Shown: positions 52,626 through 62,872, counted from the stretch's first letter. The stretch: DNA of 64,000 nt from Acetobacter musti (GCF_011516835.1 NZ_WOTB01000022.1:1-64000); one strand, 5' to 3'. Numbers and translations: made by a program. Notes: generated by a model from the sequence alone, not told the origin.

Positions 52626-52999
52626 TCTTTTATCAGGAGGCTTTTTTCCACCCTGACGCCGTTTTTAGTGTTGAAACGGACCGGTTTCATTTGCAGATTA
52701 TCCTTCAGTTCGGGTGCCGGGCGATAACGCTCATGGGTGTTTCCGGATTGATGGGAGTGGCGCGGCGATGCGGTCCGGGCACGAGAGGCTGTCGGGCATG
52801 ATCCGCGCGCATGGCCGCGCCGGAAGGACGGAGAGAGCAGATTTTCGGTGCGGCCGGGTGGGGTTGTTCCGGAGATGTCTGTCGCGGTCATGGCGGGGCA
52901 GGGAGGCGGGAGCTTTTCCGGATGGCGCTGCGCGTGCTAACCGCGCCCTATGTCTGCGCGTGTGTCCTTCTTTTTCTCGCATTCTGAGTCGTTGCGGCG
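52626..52999. other. Gap upstream of the lipid A operon
   Basis: 374 bp. Several short open frames on both strands, all Arg/Gly/Ala-rich as expected from GC-rich noncoding DNA. A 21-codon frame ending at 52987 (MALRVLTAPYVCACVLLFLA) is hydrophobic, but too short and without a ribosome site. No RNA or repeat seen. Confidence 0.4.
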
Positions 53000-55066
53000 A
53001 TGACGATCAGGGATATGATCCGGTCTCCGGTGCAGGTGGTTATACGGGGCGTGCTGCGGGGATGGCTCGGGTTTTCGCTTCAGACGACGCGGTGGCGGCT
53101 TGAGGCGACGCCGGAGGCGCGGACTCTGCTGCTGAATGAGCGGGAGGGCGGCGGGAAGACCGGCCTTCTGGTTGCATTCTGGCATGAGGAACTGGCCCTT
53201 TCTCCGGCGCTCTGGTGGTGGACGGAGCCGCGCAATCCGTCGATGCGCCTGCATGTGCTGATCAGCCGGAACCGGGACGGGCGACTGATCGCGGATGTGG
53301 TGGCGCCCTGGCGGATACCGGCGATTCACGGCTCGTCGGACAGCAAGGGGAAAAACAAGGGCGGTGCTGCGGCGCTGCGACGTATCCGGGCGGTGCTGCG
53401 TGAGGGTCATGTGGTCGCGGTGATGCCGGACGGGCCGAAAGGGCCGCGGCGGCAGGTGCAGCAGGGGGTTCTGGCGCTTGCCGAGCAGGTTGGCGCGCCC
53501 ATTATCCCGGTGGGCATCATGTGTCGTAACATCCGGGCCGGCTCCTGGGACCGGATGGTTCTGCCGCTTCCGTTCGGAGTGGGAAAGATTGTCTGTGGCG
53601 CGCCTGTCAGCATCAGGAAGGGAGAGCGCGACGAGGCCCGGCAGAGGCTTACGGCGGGGCTTAACGCCGCGTCTGAGGCGGCCTCAGCACCTGCTGGGGG
53701 GCGCGGGGAACGCCTGTTCCCGATGCCGGTCGGCGATGGAACCGCAGAAAAAGGCGGGACTGCCTGCGGGAGCTTTTTATGGGCGGGGCTCGCGACGCTG
53801 CTCGCGCCGGGGCTGACGGCCATGTTGCGTGTGCGGGTGCGCCGCGGGAAAGAAGTCAGGGAACGTCTGCGGGAGCGGATGGGTCTTTCGCGGGCGGTGC
53901 GGCCGGCAGGTGTGCTCGTCTGGCTTCATGCTGCGAGTGTAGGGGAGACTGTTTCATTGCTGCCGGTTGTGCGTGCGCTTCTGGAAGGCCGGCCTTCTCT
54001 GCGGATTCTTATGACGACCGGCACCGTGACGGCGGCCCACACGCTGATGCGGGAGTTTCCGCGTGAGATGGTGTCCGGCCGGGTGGTGCATCAGTTCGTA
54101 CCGCTCGACGTGCCGCGATGGGTCCGGCGGTTTCTGGCGCACTGGCGTCCGGCCTGTCTTGTTCTGACCGAGAGCGAACTCTGGCCGAATATGCTTTCGG
54201 TCTGCGGGAGCGCGGGGATTCCGGCTGTTGTCGTCAACGGGCGTCTGTCGCCGCGGGCGCTGGCAGGGTGGCGTCGTGTGCCGGGTCTGGCGAGGTGGGT
54301 GATGTCCGGTCTGACCTGGGTCGCGGCGCGTTCTCCGGAGGATGCAGCGCGTTTTCGTGTGCTTGGTGCGGCGCCGGTCTTCTGCGCGGGAGATCTGAAG
54401 ATGTCGGCGCTGCCGCCTGTCTGTGATCCGGTCTTTCTGCGCCGGGCGAAGGAGGCGATCGGCGGTCGTCCGGTCTGGATTGCGGCGGCGACCCATGCGG
54501 GCGAGGAAGAGGCTGTTTTTGCCGCGGCGAAACTGCTCAGAGCCCGGATTCCGGATCTTCTGACCATTGTTGCGCCGCGTCATCCTGACCGGGGACAGGA
54601 TATTGCGCGTCTGGCATGCCGGACGGGGCTGACGGCGGATATCGCGCCGCGCCGCGCCGCCGGTCTGTGGCCGCGGACGTCGGATGCGGTCTGGGTTGTG
54701 GATACGCTGGGCGAACTGGGGACGCTGTTCCGGCTCAGCCGGGTTGTCTTTATGGGCAACAGTCTGTTGCCTGCGAACGGTCCTTCGAAAGGAGGCGGCC
54801 ATAACCCGTTCGAGCCGGCGCGGTGTGGCTGTGTGATTGCGACGGGTCCCGCGACCGGAAATTTCGAGGAGGCGTTTGAGGCTCTGGCCGGAAGTGTGAC
54901 GGTGGTGCGGACACCGGCTGAGCTTGCGGCCTGGGCTGGCGAAATGCTTGGCGATCCGGTGGTGGCGGAAGAGAGGGCTGCGGCGGGAATGGCGGCGGCG
55001 ACGCGGGATACGGCTCTGCCGCGTCGGCTGGCGGACAGGATCGGGGACTTGGTGAGCAATGGCTGA
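53000..55066 (+). CDS. waaA: Fusion of a DUF374 acyltransferase-like domain with Kdo transferase
   Basis: A 688-residue two-domain protein. Residues about 1-220 are DUF374, an LPLAT-like fold: LLVAFWHEELALSP, HVLISRNRDGRLIADVVAPW, GGAAALRRIRAVLREGHVVA and MPDGPKGPRRQVQQGVLALA. Residues about 260-688 are WaaA/KdtA, which adds Kdo to lipid A precursors: LVWLHAASVGETVSLLPVVR (catalytic Glu), MTTGTVTAAHTLM, LVLTESELWPNMLSVCGSAG and LPANGPSKGGGHNPFEPARC. In most bacteria these are separate genes. A Pro/Ala/Gly linker joins the two. It leads an operon with lpxK and an LpxL-type gene. Confidence 0.9.
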   Translation: MTIRDMIRSPVQVVIRGVLRGWLGFSLQTTRWRLEATPEARTLLLNEREGGGKTGLLVAFWHEELALSPALWWWTEPRNPSMRLHVLISRNRDGRLIADVVAPWRIPAIHGSSDSKGKNKGGAAALRRIRAVLREGHVVAVMPDGPKGPRRQVQQGVLALAEQVGAPIIPVGIMCRNIRAGSWDRMVLPLPFGVGKIVCGAPVSIRKGERDEARQRLTAGLNAASEAASAPAGGRGERLFPMPVGDGTAEKGGTACGSFLWAGLATLLAPGLTAMLRVRVRRGKEVRERLRERMGLSRAVRPAGVLVWLHAASVGETVSLLPVVRALLEGRPSLRILMTTGTVTAAHTLMREFPREMVSGRVVHQFVPLDVPRWVRRFLAHWRPACLVLTESELWPNMLSVCGSAGIPAVVVNGRLSPRALAGWRRVPGLARWVMSGLTWVAARSPEDAARFRVLGAAPVFCAGDLKMSALPPVCDPVFLRRAKEAIGGRPVWIAAATHAGEEEAVFAAAKLLRARIPDLLTIVAPRHPDRGQDIARLACRTGLTADIAPRRAAGLWPRTSDAVWVVDTLGELGTLFRLSRVVFMGNSLLPANGPSKGGGHNPFEPARCGCVIATGPATGNFEEAFEALAGSVTVVRTPAELAAWAGEMLGDPVVAEERAAAGMAAATRDTALPRRLADRIGDLVSNG

Positions 55067-55078
55067 GCGGGACGGGTC

Positions 55079-56092
55079 GTGAAGCCGCCTGCTTTCTGGT
55101 TCCGGAAACCGGGCGTTCTGTCCGGCCTGCTCGGGTCGCTGTCATGGGGTGTTGCGCGTGTCGCCGCGCGCCGGCGCGCGCAACCGGGATGGAAGGCTCC
55201 TGTTCCGGTCATCTGCTGCGGGAATCTGACGGTCGGCGGCACGGGCAAGACCACGATGGTGTCCGATCTCGCGCAGCGGCTGCGGGGGCGGGGACTGGCC
55301 GTGCATATTCTGACGCGGGGCTACGGGGGGCGTGCCGGGCGGAACGGCGTGCCGGTCCGGGTCGATGCGGGAGTGCATACGGCGGCGGATGTGGGGGATG
55401 AGCCTCTGCTGCTGGCGCGGACTGCGCCATGCTGGGTCGGAGCTGATCGCGCGGCATCGGCGAGGGCGGCTGTGGCGGCCGGAGCGGACTGTCTGCTGAT
55501 GGATGACGGTTTTCAGAATCCCGGTCTGCATAAGGATATTTCCCTTCTTCTTGTTGATGGTGCGACGGGTTTCGGGAACGGATGTGTGCTGCCTGCCGGT
55601 CCATTGCGTGAGGATCTGCGGGCGGGTCTGCGGGCGGCGGATGCGGTCATTGTGACGGGTGATAAGGCCGGTCCGGGCTTGACCGCCGTGATCGCCGGTG
55701 CACTGCGGCCAGACGTGCCGCTGCTGCGGGCGGGGCTGGTGATGGAGGCGGCTGCGGACGGGCTTTCGGGACAGCGGGTCATTGCGTTTGCCGGGCTGGC
55801 GCGGCCATCGAAGTTTTTCGATGCTCTTCGTGCCCGTGGCGTGACGCCTGTTCATTGTGAACCATTCCCGGATCATCATATGTTCCGACGTGCAGAACTT
55901 GAGCGGCTGAAACGAATGGCCGCAGAGATGTCTGCCGAACTGGTCACGACTCCCAAAGATGCGGTCAGGTTGCCGGACGATTTCGTTCAGCATGTCAAAG
56001 TTGTGGGTGTCAGCGTGGACTGGACTGATCCCCGGGCGCCGGAGCATCTGTTGTCCATGATAAGCAACATGACGAGCGGTGTTGCATCGTGA
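55079..56092 (+). CDS. lpxK: Tetraacyldisaccharide 4'-kinase
   Basis: A 337-residue inner membrane kinase that phosphorylates the 4' position of the lipid A disaccharide. The P-loop is NLTVGGTGKTTMVSDLAQRL; LTRGYGGRAGRNGVPVRVDA, DEPLLLART and LLMDDGFQNPGLHKDISLLL (Walker B region with Asp-Asp-Gly) follow, as does LPAGPLREDLRAGLRAADAV. The start GTG 55079 is 12 bp after the waaA stop. The N-terminus has the expected short hydrophobic stretch. It overlaps the next gene by four bases. Confidence 0.95.
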   Translation: MKPPAFWFRKPGVLSGLLGSLSWGVARVAARRRAQPGWKAPVPVICCGNLTVGGTGKTTMVSDLAQRLRGRGLAVHILTRGYGGRAGRNGVPVRVDAGVHTAADVGDEPLLLARTAPCWVGADRAASARAAVAAGADCLLMDDGFQNPGLHKDISLLLVDGATGFGNGCVLPAGPLREDLRAGLRAADAVIVTGDKAGPGLTAVIAGALRPDVPLLRAGLVMEAAADGLSGQRVIAFAGLARPSKFFDALRARGVTPVHCEPFPDHHMFRRAELERLKRMAAEMSAELVTTPKDAVRLPDDFVQHVKVVGVSVDWTDPRAPEHLLSMISNMTSGVAS

Positions 56093-57027
56093 CTTCCGGG
56101 AAAAAGAAAAACCCGGTTAAGCTGGCGATGCGTATTGAAGCGATGCTGGCGCGGGCCGCTCTGGTCCTGCTGCGGCGGCTGGGACCTGCGCGTGCGTCTG
56201 ACCTCGGAGGCGGTATATGCCGGGCAATCGGCCCGCTTCTGCCCGTATCGAAAGTGGCAGACGCGAATCTGCGTGTGGCGATGCCTGAACTGGATGCGTC
56301 GGCCCGCAGGCGGATTGTGAGAGGCGTATGGGAGAATCTCGGACGGACAGTAGGTGAGTTCCCCCATATTGCCGCACTGCGTGAGAACACACCCTCCGGA
56401 CCTGGCTTTGACGTTATCGGCGCGGAACATCTCATTGCGCAGGCCGGACGTGGTGGTCCGGTGCTGTTTGTTTCCGGACATATTGGGAACTGGGAGATGC
56501 TCCCGCCGGGCGTGGCAAAATATGGCGTTGGTTTTGCATCTTTTTATCGGGCGGCGGGGAACCCGCTGATCGACGGGTTGATTCGCGACCTTCGCGATGC
56601 GGCGATGGGTGAACCTCTGCCTCTGTTCGCGAAAGGGGCGCGAGGGGCACGGGAAGCCCTGGCCTGGGTCGCGAAAGGGAACCGGCTGGGCATGCTGGTT
56701 GATCAGAAGATGAATGACGGGATCGGGGTGCGGTTTTTCGGGCATCCGGCCATGACGGCACCCGCCCTTGCGGCGATGGCGCTGCGGTTTCGTTGCCCTG
56801 TCATCCCTGGTTACGTGCAGCGGCTGGGGCCGGCGCGGCTGAGGATTGTGGTGGAAGCTCCTCTGGATCTGCCTGACAGCGGGGACCGTCAGGCAGATGT
56901 AGTGACACTGACACAGATGATTAATGACCGTCTGGAAGACTGGATCCGGGAGCGTCCTGACAGCTGGCTGTGGCTGCACCGGCGCTGGCCTAAAGAAGTC
57001 ACACGTGAAGCCAGGCAGCGTAAGTGA
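56089..57027 (+). CDS. LpxL/HtrB-type lipid A acyltransferase
   Basis: A 312-residue lauroyl- or myristoyl-acyltransferase acting on Kdo2-lipid IVA. The catalytic motif H-x4-E is in LFVSGHIGNWEMLPPGVAKY, and GNRLGMLVDQKMNDGIGVRF matches the acceptor-side LPLAT motif. GTG 56089 overlaps the lpxK stop (GTGA). Unlike many LpxL proteins there is no long N-terminal membrane helix; only a short amphipathic, basic start (SGKKKNPVKLAMRIEAMLAR). Chain specificity cannot be inferred. Confidence 0.9.
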   Translation: MTSGKKKNPVKLAMRIEAMLARAALVLLRRLGPARASDLGGGICRAIGPLLPVSKVADANLRVAMPELDASARRRIVRGVWENLGRTVGEFPHIAALRENTPSGPGFDVIGAEHLIAQAGRGGPVLFVSGHIGNWEMLPPGVAKYGVGFASFYRAAGNPLIDGLIRDLRDAAMGEPLPLFAKGARGAREALAWVAKGNRLGMLVDQKMNDGIGVRFFGHPAMTAPALAAMALRFRCPVIPGYVQRLGPARLRIVVEAPLDLPDSGDRQADVVTLTQMINDRLEDWIRERPDSWLWLHRRWPKEVTREARQRK

Positions 57028-57302
57028 TGGAGAAGAATCGGTGTAAACTGCTCATTTCGGTAGCGGTTTGAGACGTTTTCTCACGAGCGCAGTAAGGTGT
57101 GATTAACAATTGGGCATATATTTTGTGCAGGTCATGCCTGATATGCTTATTTTTCTGGCGCAGATACAATCCTCTGTTGTTTTTTCGTCACAGCTTGTCA
57201 GCGGGACCTTTCCCGTAAGGTCAACGGGCTATAATTCCGTTGGCATGTAAAACGTGATGACAATACCGTCTGCCTGTCAGGTGCAGCAGGAGACAGGGAT
57301 TG

Positions 57303-57653
57303 ATGCAGGCCGATATCACAGGCGCCACTTCAAACGTTGTGCCGTTTCGTATGAGCGTTCTCCAGCGTCATCGCGAACATCTTGCGCGCTGGCTTAATGC
57401 CGGCCTCTGTATGGGGCTGTGTGACGCAGATGTTTGTGTGGATGACGAGGCTGGTTACTGTAATGCCGAACAGATTCTGATCTGGGTACGCGAAAGTGCC
57501 GATCCGGCCTACATTATCCGTCCGATGGGCTCCCGCTGGGTCGTTGTGGATGCGCTCCGGAGCAATATCCTCAGTCAGCAGGCTTCGTTTGAACTGGCGC
57601 TGCACTTTATCCGTCCGGTTCTGCCTCTCCGGGGAAATGTCGTCGCTGCCTGA
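57303..57653 (+). CDS. Small conserved-looking protein of unknown function
   Basis: A 116-residue protein. ATG 57303 is preceded by CAGGAGACAGGGATTG; a TTG three bases earlier is possible. The sequence has an N-terminal helical part (MSVLQRHREHLARWLNAGLC), a middle Cys/Asp-rich segment and a beta-like VRESADPAYIIRPMGSRWVV. No family is recognised. Start site and composition support a real gene. It stands alone between the lipid A operon and an AT-rich gap. Confidence 0.6.
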   Translation: MQADITGATSNVVPFRMSVLQRHREHLARWLNAGLCMGLCDADVCVDDEAGYCNAEQILIWVRESADPAYIIRPMGSRWVVVDALRSNILSQQASFELALHFIRPVLPLRGNVVAA

Positions 57654-58433
57654 TGATTATATGGAAGTCCTCAGTTGGCTTTGTTCTCTGGTGTATATTA
57701 ACCGTGGCATAAAAAATAAGGCCTGATGCGCGGTAATATAAAATCTAAAAGTACCTGAATAAAATTTGTAATGTGATTTTGGAATAAAACGATAATTTAG
57801 CCAGCAGGCCGATCTCGTTTCGTATAAGATCATATCAGTGTAGTGTATTGCATGGCATATAAGCTACCAGGATAGTGATGGATGGCTGAAACTATACATC
57901 GGGCGATAATACTCTTAAAATTTGTAGTGAAAATCGCGCCATCTGCAATGCAAATCGCTGTCTCAATCCGAGTGGATTTCTGACTGCAGCATTCTGATGT
58001 ATCAGACGTCGCTATTTTTTATGAAATGAGAGCAGTATCCAGCGCAAACAGTGCTGTCTTCCTCTGTCATCAATGAGCAGCATTCGTGAGAAGTGTTCTG
58101 TGACGGAGAAACAGCGCCGTGCGCAATAAGCTTATTTTCCGTAGCAACGACGATGCGCCTCACTGTGTCACAGTCTGTTGATATGCATTAAAACGACCAG
58201 ACAGGATGCATCGCTGTCTGAGACGCTGCGTTAAGAACGCTGGACATTGAACTGCAGCGGGCAATGTTTATCTGAACACAAATAACAGCGTTTAAACTTC
58301 CCCGCATTATCCGTCGGAAAGAAAGTTCGCGAATACGGAAGATCGCGTTACAAAGGGAGAAGACGACCGCGCTCTGACTGAGTCCTGCCGTCGGGAGGAT
58401 GAACGGGTCAGAAAATCGGAGGCTGACGGCTAA
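57654..58433. other. Long gap upstream of the MgtC-like gene
   Basis: 780 bp without a supportable gene. The first 250 bp are AT-rich. Bases 58374-58411 hold a possible long-range hairpin, closed by CTGAC and GTCAG around a GGGAGGATG-type core, just before the MgtC-like start. MgtC genes often have regulated leaders, but the sequence does not match the M-box or yybP-ykoY motifs I know. A leftward frame at 58188-58472 is spurious. Confidence 0.4.
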
Positions 58434-59219
58434 ATGCACGTCACAACATTTCCCGGAGAAGGCTGGCAGCAACTCGGGGATCTGACACTCGCGTTCGTTC
58501 TTTCGGGTCTTGTTGGACTCGAACGTGAATTCCGCCAGAAAAGCGCCGGTCTGCGGACCTATACTCTGGTGGGAATGTCTGCTGCGCTCTTTATGCTGAT
58601 TTCGAAGTTTGGCTTCAGCGACGTCCTTATCAGCAGCCAGGTCGTGCTTGATCCGTCCCGCGTGGCGGCGCAGATCGTTTCAGGCATCGGTTTCATTGGC
58701 GGCGGCGTTATTTTCATGCGACGCGATGTCGTCCGGGGTCTGACGACCGCAGCCTCCGTCTGGTTTACGGCGGCACTCGGGATGGCCTGTGGCGCCGGGC
58801 TGCTGGAACTCGCTGTTGCAACCACCGCAGCACATTTCCTTATCATGTTTGTCTTTCCGCGTTTAACGCGTCGTATCCCGCAGCAACGGAGGATGAGCGC
58901 GCAACTTGAGGTTTCCTATATCGATGGGAAAGGTGTGCTTCGGCGAATCCTTGTGGAATGTACGCGTCTGCGTTTTGCGATTGATCAGGTCCGGATCAAT
59001 CATAATGGATTTTATGAAGAAAGAATCGAGTCCGAGCAGGATCGTGCGGATCTGGAAGGAACAGCCGGTCCCCTGGAGCGCCAGCGGGACGAAATTATGC
59101 CATCCGTCACGCTCTCTATGCAGGTAAAGGGAAAGCGCCCTGTCTCGCATCTCATTGCGGCACTGGCGACACTTGATGGTGTGCGGAACGTGGGGACTTC
59201 AGAAGAAGATGATGACTGA
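58434..59219 (+). CDS. MgtC/SapB family membrane protein
   Basis: A 261-residue protein. The N-terminal 140 residues carry the MgtC domain with about four membrane segments: GDLTLAFVLSGLVGLEREFR, LRTYTLVGMSAALFMLISKF, VSGIGFIGGGVIFMRRDVVR, and GLTTAASVWFTAALGMACGA. These blocks are diagnostic. The soluble C-terminal part (SAQLEVSYIDGKGVLRRILV and onward) resembles the ACT-like domain of this family. Members help growth under low magnesium or acid and act on ATP synthase in Salmonella; the role here is inferred only. Confidence 0.9.
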   Translation: MHVTTFPGEGWQQLGDLTLAFVLSGLVGLEREFRQKSAGLRTYTLVGMSAALFMLISKFGFSDVLISSQVVLDPSRVAAQIVSGIGFIGGGVIFMRRDVVRGLTTAASVWFTAALGMACGAGLLELAVATTAAHFLIMFVFPRLTRRIPQQRRMSAQLEVSYIDGKGVLRRILVECTRLRFAIDQVRINHNGFYEERIESEQDRADLEGTAGPLERQRDEIMPSVTLSMQVKGKRPVSHLIAALATLDGVRNVGTSEEDDD

Positions 59220-59354
59220 AGATATGGCTGCTTAAAGCAGCGAAATATTTCATCATGACAATCCCGGCATTTTTTCGAAAATGCGCGGATGACAGGGAAC
59301 CTGATACATGGCTGTGGCATTGAAGCACATCACGCCGGGACAGGAGAAGAACGG

Positions 59355-60707
59355 ATGGCTCTGAAGCGGTCTTTCTATATTCCGGGGGCGATCGCCGCCT
59401 TTGTCATTGCCGGAGGCGCCATCTGGTGGAATGTGGTCGCGCGTCCGGAATATGCCGCCCTGTCCGTTAGTGACGGAACGGGCGCGGCCCCCGATCTTCC
59501 CGCACCGCATAAAACGCTGATGCCCACGATCAATATTGCTACTCCGACAGGATGGAAAGACGGACAGCACCCGCAGCCGGCCGCAGGCCTGGCTGTAACC
59601 GCTTTTGCTAGGGATCTCGATCATCCTCGCTGGCTGTACCGTCTGCCGAATGGCGATATTCTGGTTGCGGAGTCGAATTCACCGGGGACCGATGTGGCCA
59701 CTCTGAAGAACCGTATCGCTGGTTTTGTTATGGGGAAAGCCGGGGCAGGAGCGGCAAGTCCTGATCGTATCCTTCTGCTTCGTGACACGACAGGACAGGG
59801 CAAGGCGGATGTCAGAACGATTTTTATCGATCATCTGCATTCGCCCTTTGGCATGGCACTGATCGGGAATTATCTGTACGTTGCGAATGCCGATGCCCTT
59901 CTGCGGTTTCCCTATCAGGAAGGTGACACGGCGATCAGTGAGCCGGGCGTTAAAGTCGTTGATCTGCCCTCAGGTTTTAATCATCACTGGACCAAAAATA
60001 TTCTCGCCAGTCCCGACGGGCAGTATCTCTATATCACGGTTGGTTCCAACAGTAATGTCGCGGAAAACGGGATGAAAGCGGAGGAGGGACGCGCACGGAT
60101 CGATCGTCTCGACCTGGCGACCCGAAAGATGGAGCCTTATGCCACAGGGCTGCGTAATCCGAATGGTCTCGCATGGAACCCCGAGACCGGCGCGCTCTGG
60201 GTCGCCGTGAATGAACGTGACGAAATCGGCAGCGACCTTGTGCCCGATTATATCACCGCTGTTCGTCAGGGCGCCTTTTACGGATGGCCCTACAGCTATT
60301 ACGGTCAGCATGTGGATGAACGTGTTCAGCCTCAGGATTCTGCTCTGGTGGCAAGCGCTGTGGCACCGGATTATGCCATCGGGCCTCACACGGCCTCACT
60401 GGGGATCACCTTCTGTCAGGACTGTGCGCTTCTTCCGGAAAAATGGCGGAATGGTCTGTTCATCGCTCAGCACGGTTCGTGGAACCGGCGGCCGAAAAGT
60501 GGCTACAAGGTGATTTATGTGCCCTTCACCGATGGCCATCCCTCCGGCGCGCCCGAAGATGTCCTGACCGGCTTTCTGACACCCGATGAAGCTCATGTGC
60601 ATGGGCGTCCGGTTGGTCTTACCTCAACTCGCGACGGAGCGCTTCTTGTTGCCGACGATGTCGGGAATACGGTCTGGCGGGTGAGCGGCGCAACAGACGC
60701 GCGATGA
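59355..60707 (+). CDS. PQQ-type sorbosone/glucose dehydrogenase-like protein
   Basis: A 450-residue protein with an N-terminal membrane or signal segment ([20 protein letters not shown]) and a six-bladed propeller of the GDH/SNDH (soluble PQQ dehydrogenase-like) family. Blade sequences: [60 protein letters not shown], and [20 protein letters not shown]. The final blade has [21 protein letters not shown]-sorbosone dehydrogenase of acetic acid bacteria oxidises sorbosone to 2-keto-L-gulonate; substrate here is inferred. ATG 59355 follows GGAGAAGAACGG. Confidence 0.85.
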   Translation: MALKRSFYIPGAIAAFVIAGGAIWWNVVARPEYAALSVSDGTGAAPDLPAPHKTLMPTINIATPTGWKDGQHPQPAAGLAVTAFARDLDHPRWLYRLPNGDILVAESNSPGTDVATLKNRIAGFVMGKAGAGAASPDRILLLRDTTGQGKADVRTIFIDHLHSPFGMALIGNYLYVANADALLRFPYQEGDTAISEPGVKVVDLPSGFNHHWTKNILASPDGQYLYITVGSNSNVAENGMKAEEGRARIDRLDLATRKMEPYATGLRNPNGLAWNPETGALWVAVNERDEIGSDLVPDYITAVRQGAFYGWPYSYYGQHVDERVQPQDSALVASAVAPDYAIGPHTASLGITFCQDCALLPEKWRNGLFIAQHGSWNRRPKSGYKVIYVPFTDGHPSGAPEDVLTGFLTPDEAHVHGRPVGLTSTRDGALLVADDVGNTVWRVSGATDAR

Positions 60708-60781
60708 ATGAGCTGCTTTTCCTTGTGGGCCGGAACTGCCGTGCTCCCGATTTTCAGACAAATGTTGCTGTCAGGAGCCGT

Positions 60782-62590
60782 CTATTCTCCGACAGCACTG
60801 CCTCCGGAATGACGCCGGTCAAACCCGCCATAGAAATATCCGTCCGGCGCTCCCCCAAGGCGGGGGCCACCATACAGAACGCCCTCCGCTGACCCCCATG
60901 GCTGATGCACGCTGAACTGATATCCTTCCAGCTGAAGAGTTTCCATCACATCCGTTTTCAGTGCGCCAGGCTCCGTCTCCACAATATCCGGCTGCCACTG
61001 TTCATGGATACGCGGCAGGTCGACAGCGTCCTGAATGGTCATCCCGTAATCGACGACACCGAGAATAGCGGCAAGCGTGATAGTCGGAATACGTGAGCCG
61101 CCGGGGCTGCCGATCGCCATGACCGCTTTTCCGTCTCTGGAAAGAATGGTCGGTGACATGGAAGACAAGGGAGTCTTTCCGGGAGCGATGGCATTGGCCC
61201 TGCTGCCGACAATGCCGAACATGTTCGGTACGCCGGGAGCAGATGAGAAATCATCCATTTCATCATTCAGGAAGAAGCCGGTCGAACCACCAATGACTTT
61301 GGCCCCGAACCAGCCATTCAGCGTGTATGTAACCGCAACCGCATAACCGGACCGATCCATGATGGAATAATGCGTCGTCTCATATTTTTCCGGCTCGGCG
61401 CTCCCTGGCGCCAGAGAGTTCGAAGGCACGGCCCTGTCGGCCGGGATACTGTTTCTGATCTGCGCCGCATAATCCGGGTCGATCAGATGCGCGACAGGAT
61501 TTCTGACAAAATCAGGATCTCCGAGGTCGCGGCGATCCGAATATGTATGTCGCATCGCCTCGATTTCCTGGTGGGTTGCGGCGGTGCTGTAGAGTCCTTC
61601 GGTTTTCAGATCGTACCCTGACAGAATATCCAGGATTTCGCAGAGCGCCACGCCGCCGCCGCTTGGAGGAGGAGCCGTGTCGATCCGGTAGCCGCGATAA
61701 GTGCATGTAACGGTCGGCAGGATACGGGGTTTATATGTCTCAAAGTCGGCGTGTTGCAGGATGCCGCCACCTTCACGGCTGGCGCGGATGATTTCATCGG
61801 CCACCGGACCGCGATAGAAGGCGTCCTGTCCTTTATCCGCGATAAGCTGAAGGGTATTCGCCAGGTCCGTCTGCACAAGCCGGTCCCCGACTCTGAGCGG
61901 CGTCCCGTCCGGACGCAGAAAAATCTTCGCGGCATATGAACTGGCCGCGAAATTTTCAGTGGATGTGTTCAGCAGCCACACATCGTTTTCTTCCAGCACG
62001 TAACCATTTCGGGCGAGGGCGATCGCCGGTGCCATCACTCTGGCGCGGGGCAGCGTGCCCCACTTCTTCAGCGCCAGCTCCAGACCGGCGACCGTTCCGG
62101 GAATGGCGACAGCTTTCCAGCCTGTGATCGACAATCCGGGAATTACATGTCCCTGGGCATCCCGGTAAATATCTTCCGTCGCGGCCTTTGGCGCGTGCTC
62201 GCGAAAATCGAGAAATATAGCCTGTCCATCCGGTGTACGCAGCGTCATGAAGCCGCCTCCACCGATATTCCCCGCCGCAGGATACACGACAGCGAGCGCG
62301 TATCCGACGGCAACGGCCGCATCCACGGCATTACCGCCCTCGCTCAGGATTTTGGCTCCGACCTCGGAAGCGAGATGCTGGGCGGAGACCACCATGCCAT
62401 GTTTGCCGGCAGCCGGTGGAATGGGAGGGAGACCGAGATGGGCGGCTCCGAAATTCAGCGCGTCTCCGCCCGGGGCCGCGAGAGCCGGTATGCCTGTCCC
62501 GCAGAATAGTGTCCCTGCGGCAAACAGGGCCGCACATGAACGGAAAGACCGTGCACGTGAAGTGATGACTCTCAGAAACACGCCATACAT
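60782..62590 (-). CDS. ggt: Gamma-glutamyltranspeptidase
   Basis: A 602-residue periplasmic enzyme hydrolysing glutathione and transferring gamma-glutamyl groups. A signal peptide (CAALFAAGTLFCGTGIPALA, then A-x-A) leads to the pro-enzyme. Self-cleavage Thr lies in YETTHYSIMDRSGYAVAVTY; substrate-side motifs are GGNAVDAAVAVGYALAVVYP, GGGGFMTLR-like NIGGGGFMTLRTP and SMSPTILSRDGKAVMAIGSP. ATG 62590 gives a normal signal peptide; a TTG start at 62644 would add 18 residues. It is convergent with the sorbosone dehydrogenase-like gene, 74 bp apart. Confidence 0.94.
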   Translation of the reverse strand: MYGVFLRVITSRARSFRSCAALFAAGTLFCGTGIPALAAPGGDALNFGAAHLGLPPIPPAAGKHGMVVSAQHLASEVGAKILSEGGNAVDAAVAVGYALAVVYPAAGNIGGGGFMTLRTPDGQAIFLDFREHAPKAATEDIYRDAQGHVIPGLSITGWKAVAIPGTVAGLELALKKWGTLPRARVMAPAIALARNGYVLEENDVWLLNTSTENFAASSYAAKIFLRPDGTPLRVGDRLVQTDLANTLQLIADKGQDAFYRGPVADEIIRASREGGGILQHADFETYKPRILPTVTCTYRGYRIDTAPPPSGGGVALCEILDILSGYDLKTEGLYSTAATHQEIEAMRHTYSDRRDLGDPDFVRNPVAHLIDPDYAAQIRNSIPADRAVPSNSLAPGSAEPEKYETTHYSIMDRSGYAVAVTYTLNGWFGAKVIGGSTGFFLNDEMDDFSSAPGVPNMFGIVGSRANAIAPGKTPLSSMSPTILSRDGKAVMAIGSPGGSRIPTITLAAILGVVDYGMTIQDAVDLPRIHEQWQPDIVETEPGALKTDVMETLQLEGYQFSVHQPWGSAEGVLYGGPRLGGAPDGYFYGGFDRRHSGGSAVGE

Positions 62591-62768
62591 AAGGAGTTCG
62601 ACCTTTCCACGACATAGTTCCGTGCTACGTGAAGTCTCTATCAAACCCCGATGATCCGCAACCTGCTTTGGGTGGCGTGATTATCAGACCCCGCTGATAT
62701 CTGCTCTGTTCTTATTGTGTCGTATGTCCGGCCGGTCGGGCAGCGTAAGGCAAGGTCTGGTGCTGGAC

Positions 62769-62828
62769 AAAAAAAACCGGCACCCCGACAGCTTGCGAAA
62801 ATCCGCAGAGCGCCAGAGTGCCGGTTTT
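62769..62828 (-). terminator. Terminator after the aldehyde dehydrogenase gene
   Basis: An 11 bp perfect stem AAAACCGGCAC / GTGCCGGTTTT encloses a 34-base region that can fold into a second, smaller hairpin. Read leftward it ends in a run of eight T (62776-62769), 45 bp after the aldehyde dehydrogenase stop. Confidence 0.8.
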
Positions 62829-62872
62829 CTGAAGGGAGAGGAAATTTCCTCTCCCGGGTGTTTGTTACCCGA

